Below, one piece after another: positions 11,896-22,752 of a stretch of DNA of 64,000 bases. The notes beneath the pieces were generated by a model. It made no database searches. It was given only the letters and a program-made list of their open reading frames with translations, and was not told the origin of the DNA. The DNA comes from Quercus robur (Eukaryota; Streptophyta; Magnoliopsida; Fagales; Fagaceae). The stretch lies in the NCBI RefSeq assembly GCF_932294415.1, contig NC_065535.1, positions 68,751,362 to 68,815,361 of the forward strand, given 5' to 3'. Positions within the stretch are counted from its first letter, which is position 1. Every line of letters starts with the position of its first letter. The translations under genes and the position numbers were made by a program.

Positions 11896-12804
11896 TAGTA
11901 AATGATAAATCGGACATGAGTGAGGTTATTGGGAAGTAATAATCATCATAAACCATCAAGGTATCAACTACAACCATAACATCCATCTCAGCAACACTCC
12001 CAACTTTCCAATCAAAAAAAAAAAAAAAAAGCCACACTCCCAACTTTCACACTGTTAAATAATTCAAATTATGGTCCACCTATTGCTACCATGGGCAGTC
12101 ATTAAAATTATTTTATAGCTTAGAATCAAATCAAAGAAATGCATACAAACACAAAGAGAGTTTAATAAAATTATTAAAATATAGTCATCCAAATAGGTAA
12201 TAGAATGTAATAAGAAAGGACCTAATTTTACAAAAATACTCCATACAAGGAATAAGGACAATCTCAACAAGTCAAGTTCACTCAACCATAATATGAAAAC
12301 TAGCTCACATTTCAATGGATTCATTAAAATAAAATAACAAGAAAAATAAGGAAAGTAGTGTGTAAAGTCCTCTACATATTGAAATTATTATTGTGTAAAC
12401 TGTAAAGTCTCACTTTATATTCACAAGAATTTATTATCCAACTTTATATCACACATTGACCTCTACATAGGGAAATTATTTGGTCTGTTAAAAGTTCCAC
12501 TTTATATTTACAATAATTTATTACCAAACTTTTATGTCACTCTTTGACCTCTACTGTACATATGCTTTGCTTGATTTTTTCAAAACCAATATCTACACTC
12601 CCAATAATATTCAGATCTTCTTTATTAAAGAGAACTATGAGTTGAATCTCTCTCTCAATTCATATAACTATTGTCCCTTAAATATATATATATATAACTT
12701 GAATTAAAAAAAAAAAAAATCAAGACTTTAAAATTGCTGTTGTTTTTCCCACTATTTCCAACTTCCAAAATTCACTGTCAATAAATCTGACATTGGACCA
12801 AAAT
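11896..12804. other. Intergenic, no gene supported
   Basis: AT-rich with A-runs. Two related phrases near 12360-12440 and 12465-12550 ('ctctacat...tttatattcacaa...tttattatcc') look like a weak local duplication. Confidence 0.4.
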
Positions 12805-13757
12805 GGGAAATTAACCCTGATTTTCAAACATTATAATTAGTAGGTTTCGTTTTCAAACTATATTTTTACTATCATCTCGAGGCTAAGAGGCTCGATTTTG
12901 GACTATAAATCGAGTTTTTGAGGGTTGGTTTTCATGTTCTGATCGGGTCTGAGTTGGCACTTTTTCCACGTGGCATCCACTTGTAAATCGAGTCTCTAAG
13001 ACTCAATTTACATCTATATTACATTTACGGTAAAAAGAAAAGATTTTGGCCTTTACACCTTCTCACCTTAACAACAAAGAAAACCACAACGACAATAGCA
13101 ATGATTCCATCGACTTCTTCGAGTTCTTCAATGACCTCGGTTACTCTGAAAATATGTGTTCATCAGAGAAAAAAAAAAAAAAAAAAACAAAAACAAAAAC
13201 ATGGGTTGTAGTGAGAAAGGCCTAGGTTGCGTTGTGACCTGGGTCGCGCTGGGCCTGGGTAGCGATGCGACTTGGGTCACACGCGGCCTGGGTTGCGTTG
13301 CGACCTAGGTCACGCTGCGACTTGGGTCGCGCTAGGATTGGGTAGCGTTGCGACTTGGGTCACGCGTGGCCTAGGTAGCTCTACAACCTGGGTCTGGTGC
13401 GGCCTAGGTTGATTTGAGCTTGCATCTCCATTTCTTCTTCTCCTTCTCTCTCTCTTTCTTTCTTTTTTTCTTTCTTTCCGCGTTTTTGTTGTTTCTGCAT
13501 TTTGGATCTTCTAAGTATGAATGTTTGTAATTATTATTTTTGAGTTATAAATCGAGTCTTAGAGACTCAATTTCCAGATAGACGTCACGTGGAAAAAAAT
13601 ATCACATCAGACGTGATCAATCTATGAAAATCGAGTCCCAAATACTCGATTTATAAGCTCTAAATTGAGTCTCTTAGACTCGAGATGCTAGTAAAAAATA
13701 TAGTTTGAAAACGTAGTCAACTAATTATAATGTTTGAAAATTAAGATTAATTACCCC
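12805..13757. mobile_element. Inverted-repeat DNA element with internal GC-rich minisatellite (about 0.95 kb)
   Basis: The left end, 12805 to about 12885, and the right end, about 13680-13757, are inverted copies. They share TTTCAAACATTATAATTAGT and TTTTCAAACTATATTTTTAC and then 'catctcgag' and CGAGTCT-type motifs that recur further in. Between them are a possible gene scrap (13090-13150) and a GC-rich tandem repeat (13203-13420). Flanks give no convincing target duplication, so the superfamily is open; Mutator-like is possible. Confidence 0.65.
13203..13420. repeat. GC-rich minisatellite (units about 30-35 bp)
   Basis: Variants of 'gcgacctgggtcgcgctggg' and 'cctgggtagcgttgcgactt' repeat about six times with substitutions. 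The block stands out sharply from its AT-rich surroundings and is rich in CpG. Confidence 0.75.
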
Positions 13758-14050
13758 TCATCAAGACAATAATAAATTAGAAAGAGTCGGCAACTGAAGC
13801 TGGAAAAATGTACTTCCAGTCATGTGAGCTACAGTGGAGAGAAGTAGTTTATTTCTTCTACTAGTCAGATTTCTATTATATTAAACAGTTTTTCTATATA
13901 CAAAATTAAAATCCATGCTCATGCATCAACGACCAAAGATGCTTTGATAATGTTATTAATTAAATTAAAATAACAACAACAAACAAAAAGTCAAAAGGAA
14001 AGTAACTACTAGTACTACATTTGGCCCATTTTACAGGGTGGACATAATTA

Positions 14051-14060
14051 TTTATATATG
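14051..14060 (+). promoter_or_regulatory. Candidate TATA box of the galactosyltransferase gene
   Basis: TTTATATATG lies about 88 bp upstream of the ATG at 14148, a usual distance for a plant gene with a short 5' leader. Confidence 0.4.
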
Positions 14061-14147
14061 AAACCCCCGAATTTGACCTGAAAGCCATGGAATATAGATC
14101 TTTGAGACAATACCCAGATGAAATCTGAGCCTGAATTTTGAGCTGCA

Positions 14148-17100
14148 ATGGCAAAGTTGTTAGCTTTGGGGTTAGTGGCGGTGTTGGGATTGGTGGGTCT
14201 GGGCATTGAGGGTGTGGAAACGGGTCAAAAGGCTCCATGGAGGATTCACACGCTGTTCTCGGTGGAGTGCCAGAACTACTTCGACTGGCAAACTGTGGGG
14301 CTCATGCATAGCTTCAAGAAGGCCCAGCAACCAGGGCCAATAACAAGACTGCTCAGCTGTACGGACGAGGAGAAGCAGAAATACAGAGGGATGGATTTGG
14401 CTCCAACTCTTGAGGTCCCTTCTATGAGTAGACACCCCAGGACTGGTGACTGGTAATTCTTCATCATCATCTCTTTCAACTTTTTTTTTTTTTTCAAGTG
14501 TACTCTTTTTTTTAGTAGTTTGGTGTCTGAATTTGGTATTGAATTCTGGGTTTGCCTTGAAATTCTTGATAGTTTTTTTTGGCAATAATAAATGGGTTTG
14601 GCCCAAAAATGTCATTTTGCAAGTTTTGCTACTCTCTTATATAAATCATGTTTTTGGTAATTCATGATCATCTCTTTCATCTCCCCAAGAGCAGTCTTCT
14701 TTTAGTAGTTTGGTGTCTGGATTTGGTATTAAATTATGGGTTTGCCTTGGAATTCTTTATTGGTTTTCGGCAAAATAAATGGGTTGGTCTAAAAATGTCA
14801 TACTTAGTTATGATTTTGCAAGTTTTGCTAATCTCTTATATGAGTCATGTTTATGGCAATTCATGATCATCTCTTTCACTTCCCCAAGAGCACTCAGTTT
14901 TTTAGTAGTTTGGTGTCTTGATTTGGTATTAAATTATGGGTTTGCTTTGGAATTCTTTATTGGTTTTTGGGTAATAATAATGGGTTTGGGCTAAAAATGG
15001 AATACTTAGCTATCATTTTGCAAATTTTGCTCACTTGTTGTATGCATTAACTTTCATTTGCTTTGGAAATGGCCTAAAAGCCTAAACGGATGGGACCTTT
15101 TCCTTTCTACCAAATTTTGAAGTTTTAATGTACTTGGTGCTTTTCCTGTTTTATGTCAATACTGATTTGATATGGTTTTGAGGTGTGGAAAGGAGAGGTG
15201 AAAATTTGATGATTTATTTGATTTTTGTGCCATGGGAAGCAAAATGTAGTAAAGCTGTGCAGAGTAGGAGGAGAGGTGAAGTGGGATAATTGAGAAGGAA
15301 GATAGCACAGGGGACAGGGATAGAACAAAATTTTACTGAATAAGGGAGACTAAAATTGAGAGGGATATAGCTAAGGTGGAGAAGAAGGATTTGCAAGATT
15401 TGAGTATAGAGGGCGCAACCATAGATTATATGAAAAAGCACATCAAACCATTTTGGGTGTGAGTCTGGTTAGCAGTGAGAGAGAAGAAGGGACGAGAACT
15501 ACTCTGTGTTAAAGGTGGATATGGTTTATTGCTGGTGGCACCATTGGCTTGGCATTGGCAATTGAGTAATGTTGTTTAAGTGCTATGTTTCTTATCTTGC
15601 TGATAATGCCCGAAAAATTCTTAGTTCTCCTGAATATAGACTTCTTACATCATATGCTTAGGTTCTGATATTACAGTTTGTGGAAATGGTTTCTATATAT
15701 TTTGCTTCTTGCGAAAGATATAAGATTTTCAAGAGCTTCTTTGGTGTTTGTGCTCATTGAGATCATTCTATATAATTCAATTTATCTACCAAAAGAAGGG
15801 CCTGCCTTACAAAATTTCAGCATACAGGCATTAACTACTTTGTTTCCTGCTCTTGCTTCCTATTCCTTCTGCTGTATGCTTCTTAGTGGGTTGTTTGCAC
15901 ACTGATGTTATTCTCAAATTTTACAATAATGGTTGTCTTCCCATAAACTTTTTCCTTTATTTTTGTGTTGGTGCTAGCTTCTCTATAGAAAACATTTTTA
16001 TACCTTACAGTTTTGGGGAACCCTTTCTATAAAGGGGGGCAAAATAAAGTAAAAATCTTTTGATTGGTTTTGCAGGTACCCTGCGATTAACAAACCTGCT
16101 GGAGTAGTGCACTGGCTTGAAAATAGTAAAGATGCAGAGAATGTTGATTGGGTTGTGATTCTGGACGCAGACATGATCATCCGTGGCCCAATAATACCTT
16201 GGGAGCTTGGTGCTGAGAAAGGCAGACCTGTTGCAGCTTATTATGGGTATCTAAAATCTCTCTCTCTCTCTCTCTCTGTGTGTCTCTCTTGGTATAAGTA
16301 TTACTGTGGCAAAGCAGGGTATCCTCCCATGGTAATTTTCTGAACTGTCAGTACTTCAAAGGTGATTATTGGTAAAGCTACACATTTACTACAACCAGGG
16401 GATGACCATAAGGATCAATTTTTTTATTTCCTTGTAAAAAATTTTCATTATAATGTTTGCACTTGACATTCTTAAGGTGTTACATGAAGGAGACTGACTA
16501 GTTTTGTAAATAGCAATTGTCAGATGAAGATGGCCAAAATAAAAAATGAAAACATGAGAGCTTTTCTGTTCTGGCATTGGGGTCATTCTTCTTAAACCTT
16601 AGTTTGGAGGATTTCATGAAGCAGTAGATTTATCTTGATTCAGATTTCTATGTTCTTTTGGCCCCTTTTGGGGATTGTTGCAATCAATTCATATTCAAGT
16701 AATAAATTTCTCCTTTAGGTATTTGATTGGATGCGATAATATACTAGCTAAGTTGCACACAGAACACCCAGAGCTATGTGACAAAGTTGGTGGGCTTTTA
16801 GCCATGCATATAGATGATCTTCGAGCCTTGGCTCCTATGTGGCTTTCAAAAACAGAAGAAGTGCGAGAAGATAGAGCTCACTGGGCAACCAATATAACTG
16901 GTGATATATATGCAAAAGGGTGGATCAGTGAGATGTATGGATACTCTTTTGGTGCAGCAGAAGTAAGTTGGTTTAAATATCTCCCTTCAACAAATTTTCT
17001 GCCCTTTTCTAATCCAGATGTGAACCTAGCACTTATCTCAACTCCATTCTACCCATCTTAAACGTGAGCTGTACTCGATATCTTAATGGGTTTGATGTAT

Positions 17101-20100
17101 TAATTTTCTTTGGGATTTTCAGGTCGGACTTCGTCACAAGATCAATGATAACTTGATGATATACCCTGGCTATATTCCAAGAGAGGGAGTTGAGCCTATA
17201 CTTTTTCACTATGGCTTGCCATTCACAGTGGGAAATTGGTCTTTTAGTAAATTAGATCACCATGAAGATGATATAGTCTATGACTGTGGTCGGCTCTTTC
17301 CTGAACCCCCGTATCCTAGAGAGGTATATTATCAATAAAAAATAATTATTCATCTTAGTAGAGGAAACAATTTGTGTTAAGTAGCAGCCCATTAATAATG
17401 TGTCAAAGCCCACATACTAAAGATTCAATATAATGCAGTTATCTACATGGAAAAATTACATTCAAAAGTTTGATTTTTTTTTTTTTGGTAAATTATGTTT
17501 TTGTAGTTGGTATGGGGGAAACTTAAGATCCTTTCCTTGTGCAGGTGCAACTCATGGAATCTGATCCAAATAAAAGACGGGCCCTATTTTTAAGTATAGA
17601 ATGCATTAACACTTTGAATGAGGGTCTCTTATTACAACACAAAGCAAATGGATGTTCTAAACCTGGTTGGTCAAAATATTTGAGCTTTTTAAGGAGCAAA
17701 ACTTTTGCCGAACTTACTCGACCAAGATTTCTGACTCCTCCTACCCTACAAACTATGGATGAATCAATACAGACTGTACAGAAGCAGGTCATTGATAAGC
17801 CTGGGAAGAAATATCCAAAAATTCACACCATTTTCTCCACAGAATGTACCACATACTTTGATTGGCAGACTGTAGGACTTGTCCACAGCTTTCACCTAAG
17901 TGGCCAACCAGGAAATATCACACGACTTCTCAGCTGTACTGATGAAGACTTGAAGAAGTATACTGGTCATGATCTGGTTCTCACCCATTATGTTCCATCT
18001 ATGAGTCGACATCCATTAACAGGCGATTGGTAATTCTATATTCTTCATAAAATTTCTTTCAGTTCTGATAGATTTGTTACAGGTCATGATATTCATTTCA
18101 CTGTTGGAATCCAGCCATTTGTTTAATGTAAATGTGCTGTCCTGTTTTTAGTTTGCGTGTCTACCACTATCCTCAGTAACATCTTCTGTTAAGCTCAAAA
18201 AAATATTAGAACTTTAGCAACTGTCATCTAATTGTTATGCTTTTTAAATTTCCTTTACTCCCTTGAACTTAAGCAAATGTGCCTTAGTTTAACTTGACTT
18301 CACCATTTCATCTGATCAGTTTACTTCTGATGTTTCTAATTATGTTAAAAATATTGACAAATTTGTTTTTGTTCAATTTTACCATACAAGTTCTTCCAAA
18401 ATATCTATTTAACTCTTTCATTGAATTATTTTGAACTCACATACATACATACCATGTGTATCATGTCACCAAAGAGAAAGACATGCCCCCCCAAACCCCA
18501 CCCCACCCCTCTGGAAAAAAAAATCTGACCAGTTTTTGTGATACTGATTTTGGTAACGCTGGTTTCCCTCCCCAGCCAAGTAGAAGTGATGGCAGGATAA
18601 GTAGAGGAGGATAATAATCTTGCTTTTGTTTGTTCCATGTCAGGTATCCAGCAATCAATAAACCTGCTGCAGTCCTTCACTGGCTTAACCATGCAAACAT
18701 CGATGCAGAGTTCATAGTAATTCTTGATGCTGATATGATCTTGAGAGGTCCGATTACACCATGGGAGTTCAAAGCAGAACGTGGGCGGCCAGTTTCAACT
18801 CCCTATGAGTAAGATACAGTAATCTATATCTCCCTCACAATTTTGTATTTTTTGTGTAGGCACTCAAGTGTAATTTGGGCATTGCTTTGTGTGTAATGTA
18901 TTTTTGCATGTCGGGCACCGTGCTTTAGCACATGTTTGTGAGTTTATGCTCAAGTGTTATGCCTGCATTGGAAGTTCCATGTGATTTAATATAATTATTG
19001 TATTATGCTCTATATATGCCAGCTACCTCATTGGCTGTGATAATGAGCTTGCGAAACTCCATACTCGCCATCCTGACGCATGTGACAAGGTTGGAGGTGT
19101 AATCGTCATGCATATAGATGATCTCCGGAAGTTTGCTATGCTATGGTTGCATAAAACCGAGGAGGTCCGGGCTGACAAAGCTCATTATGCTACAAATATC
19201 ACAGGAGATATATATGCATCTGGATGGATTAGTGAGATGTATGGTTACTCATTTGGTGCAGCAGAGGTAAGTTGTTTCTGGTGAAGCAACTCATTTGTGT
19301 GGATTCTAGTTTTGTCATAGAATGTTGCAAAATTATCTATATGCCTAGAAGAGTTTTAGGTTTCTATGAAAATGACTATAATACTCTGACGTGGGTACCT
19401 CTCCATCCCACTCTCTTTCTTCTTCCTTTCCATGCAGTTGAAATTAAGGCATATCATTAACAAGGAGATATTGATATACCCGGGATACATTCCTGAACCT
19501 GGTGTCAGTTATAGAGTTTTCCACTACGGATTGGAGTTTAAAGTTGGGAATTGGAGCATTGACAAGGCAAACTATAGAAATGTTGACATGATCAATAAAT
19601 GCTGGGAAAAGTTTCCAGACCCACCAGATCCTTCAACACTTGATCAGGCTGATGAGGACATACGACAGCGGGACCTGCTTAGCATAGAATGTGCAAAGAC
19701 ACTAAATGAGGCACTACATCTGCACCATAAGAGAAGGAACTGCCCTGATCCTAGTACCATTTCCACCTCAAACTTGAATTCAGGCAAGGATGACACAATG
19801 TCAAGGAAATTCGGTAGTTTTGATGAAATAACTGCTTCTAGAAGCAACCAGATGCCAAAGAATAATTCTCACGAATCGTCAAAACCTGCTATGATAGATG
19901 GGACATTTAGTTCTTTCAGGTTTTGGGTTGTTGCTCTATGGGTGTTTGCTGGCCTGGGTTTCTTAGCAGTCATGTTTGTGGTGTTTTCTGGTCCTAAAAG
20001 AAGAGGAACAAGGGGTAAAATTTACAGAAACAAGAGAAGATCCTCATATTCAGGATACTCGGATATGAATGGACGTGATAGACAAATTCGCAGTGCTGAT

Positions 20101-20112
20101 GCATCCTTATGA
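14148..20112 (+). CDS. SERGT1: Peptidyl-serine alpha-galactosyltransferase, 8 coding exons, 829 aa
   Basis: Coding exons are 14148-14452, 16076-16246, 16719-16962, 17123-17323, 17545-18029, 18644-18808, 19023-19266 and 19438-20112. All introns are GT-AG and the frame stays open for 829 residues, close to the roughly 800 aa of the Arabidopsis protein. The family adds galactose to serine of extensins and arabinogalactan proteins in the secretory pathway. There is an N-terminal hydrophobic signal (MAKLLALGLVAVLGLVGLG). Two homologous catalytic halves follow, about residues 25-300 and 400-690, each with HTxFSxECxxYFDWQTVGL, a DxD-type motif (ILDADM), GCDN and a final IYPGYIP segment. A hydrophobic segment near the C-terminus (FWVVALWVFAGLGFLAVMFV) is followed by a basic tail, giving a membrane-anchored enzyme with a cytosolic tail. 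A poly(A) signal AATAAA lies at 20440. Confidence 0.95.
14452..15047 (+). repeat. Threefold tandem repeat in intron 1 of the galactosyltransferase gene
   Basis: Units start at about 14452, 14656 and 14855 (period about 200 bp). They share 'aattcatgatcatctctttc', 'agtagtttggtgtct', 'gatttggtatt' and 'gggtttgcctt'. The first unit begins at the authentic splice donor, so units 2 and 3 carry donor-like copies GGTAATTC and GGCAATTC. Confidence 0.85.
16256..16288. repeat. (TC)n microsatellite in intron 2
   Basis: A pure CT/TC run followed by a short TG stretch lies just after the exon 2 donor. Confidence 0.8.
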
Positions 20113-21140
20113 CATTTATTTTTTGGGGAGTTATAGTTTGAGAACCACACCATGTGAAAGAAGACAAGCTACATCAGAAGATTGAGACAAGAGTGATGAG
20201 AAGTAGAGTAACTGAGTGTACACTATGTTGAATCAGCTAGACTAATCCATTCTAGCGTTCAGCCTCCGAATATATTTTAGCAGTTTTCGTGGTAGTCAAA
20301 AACTCAAGATGGACATGGGAAATAGGACACCCAAAAGGAAAGGTAGCATTTGTATACCTAGGGATTCTTATCTGTATCAAATTGTACAATTGCTTACTCT
20401 TTGGTTAATGTTATATGTTTGATGCTTGTACACTTACATAATAAAGTATAATCTATGTTACAGAAATTTGGATGCTCGGTATTCCATGCAGATCTTTTTC
20501 TTTTTGATAACTAGTGTTGGTAATACAAATTTACGAATACAAGCTTGTATTAGAGGCTCCTCAAGAAGACTAAAATTGTTTTCAAGTATCAGTGTTCTTT
20601 GTTTTTCCTTTCATGCAATGCATTGTTCTTTACAAACGGTAGGAGAATTCACAAACCAAAATGTGAGCCATGAGCACGTCACGTAGCAAAAACTCATGGG
20701 CCGTGAGGTTGACCTTGTGAAGCAAATAGGAGTATGGACCATAAGAAGCCCAATTATTAAAGTAAGAAAAGATATGGCCCATGAGCCCAATCAGTGAAGA
20801 GAATATTTCGGGTTGAAAAGTCCACACAGTGAAGTGAAGTCCATGCATCATAAATCCATATTGTGAAGAAAAAATTCAGAGATTTTGAGGCCCAATCACG
20901 AAGTGACGTAAGAATCCACAGAGGTTCGCTAATCGCTGCATATAGAGAATTTGGACCAAATATATATATATATATATATATATAACCCGTGTGACCAAAC
21001 ATTTAATGAGTCATTTGGGCTTTGTGCAAGTTTGGTCTAACACCCATGTTTGGTAACATAATATTTGAGTTGCCATGGGTTGACCGAATAAAAAACTACG
21101 TCACGTTATCAGACAGCAAAAAATGAGATCTCAATATTTA
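20113..21140. other. 3' UTR and intergenic sequence
   Basis: The galactosyltransferase 3' UTR probably ends shortly after AATAAA at 20440. From about 20640 to 20960 there is a stretch with the word GTGAAG or a variant at irregular spacing and 'ggcccatgag', possibly an old repeat. An (AT)n run lies at 20959-20984. No gene is supported. Confidence 0.5.
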
Positions 21141-21546
21141 ATAGGCGTCTCACAATGAGGAGGTGGAAGTGATGGCGTGCCGTAAAGCGCTTGAGTTTGC
21201 CATTGATGCGGGTTTCACAGAGATAGTACTGGAAGGCGATAATGCTGTGGTGATGAAGATGATTACTCAGGCCCAACCAGACCTTTCACGTCTTGGCTTA
21301 ATCTACGAAGATATCTGGTGTTTGGCTGCAGGGTTCAGGTCCATCTCTTATAATTGTATTAGGCGTAGTGCTAATGGTGTTGCTCATTCTTTGGCTAGGT
21401 TTGCTAGATTAATTGACAATGAAATTGTTTGGCTGGAGGAGGATCCTCCACCTGCTGTGGATGCTTTGTATTTGGATTCTTCTTTTCTTAATTAATGATA
21501 TTGGTTCCGGTTTCAAAAAAAAAAAAAAAAATAGGCGTCTCACAAT
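21141..21546 (+). mobile_element. 5'-truncated LINE (3' end with RNase H domain) with target duplications
   Basis: The 16-bp direct repeat ATAGGCGTCTCACAAT lies at 21141-21156 and again at 21531-21546. Between them the insert (21157-21530) ends in an A-run (21515-21530), the signature of target-primed reverse transcription. The insert keeps a reading frame from its 5' edge to a TAA at 21493-21495. The translation matches the C-terminal RNase H domain of plant L1-type LINEs, with ACRKALEFA, VLEGDNAVV and RSANGVAHSLARFA. The perfect target duplication and uninterrupted frame show a young insertion. Only about the last 110 codons were copied. Confidence 0.9.
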
Positions 21547-22752
21547 AAGTAAGATCCACACACCCTAAAGTCACAATCGTTATTTATTTATATAGAATCG
21601 TAGATGGGCTTAGGCCTTAAGGAACACCGTTTATTATGTGAGCTCTACACTATGATGGAGATGCTACATGTAGCAAATACATAAGATGCCACATAGATAA
21701 TATAACTAACATAAAATCATAATCTTAAAAAAAAAAGAAAAAGAAATCAGAATCAATCATGAAAGGAAAAAATGAAAAATTTAAAATGTAAAGGATAAAA
21801 AATGAGAACAATCCAAAACAATTTAGGGCTAAAAGTATACTATAATCTATTTTTTAATAAGTCTAATGATACTAAAAATTTATTTTTTATTTTTTTTAAA
21901 CAAATAACTATCTCTTTAATCCTCACAAAATTAAGTTATATGTATTAACACTTTTTAATTTATGAATGGTATACAATATAAATTATATGAGTGGTGTGAG
22001 CGGTGGATCATAATTAAATGACGACTTTATATCCTCGAATATTGTGAAATAAATTATAAAAAATTTCCTATGTCCTTTAACATTTTTATTTATTTTCACG
22101 TGCATTTTCGTGTTAGTAAAGGCCATTGTGTTCCATAGTTTACCAAGCTATCCTACCTAGGATGGATGTCCACATTCAACAACATTTTGTTTCGTTAGTT
22201 GTTTATGGTAATGTTGCAACTACTGGTTGTTCAGCCGGTTACATCTCCACCTTCTCCAATCTAACTACCACTCACTGCCAATTTTCTCTCTCTCTCTCTC
22301 TCTCTCTCATTAACATTAGACCAATAAATAATAATTCAACTATAAAAGTATGCATCAAAAAAAAAAAAAACTATAAAAGTAAAACGGACTTAATTAATGC
22401 TTAGAGTATATTGGAAGAGGACTCCTCAAATTCAAATTTAACCAACAATTAATCGTTGTAGAGATCCTGTTTTTTAATGTCAAACACGTGGGACACACAT
22501 CAAGCTTTATAGTGTTGGAGCTACTCCAAACATTGTTGGGAGGCCCCACTTTCAGAAATAAAAGAATGCACTACACTATACTTTTTCCTCATCTGGCTGT
22601 CCTACTTTTCCACAAAGATAGGCTCAATGTTGCTTTCCGTTTGAATTTCAAATTTGAATCATATCCATACGAGAAAGACAACATAGAATAATAGAGAAGA
22701 AGCACAAGAGTTCTAACGTTTGGATCTTTTGAGTTTTAACAGTTGAATAAGC
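21547..22752. other. Intergenic and promoter region of the WVD2-like gene
   Basis: AT-rich with A-runs and a (CT)n microsatellite at 22284-22309. A direct repeat 'aactataaaagta' occurs at about 22336 and 22369. The last 50-100 bp probably form the WVD2-like 5' UTR. No gene is supported. Confidence 0.5.

Noticed and set aside
14172-14615. 147-codon minus-strand frame
   Set aside because: Antisense to exon 1 of the galactosyltransferase; the sense reading is conserved and spliced.
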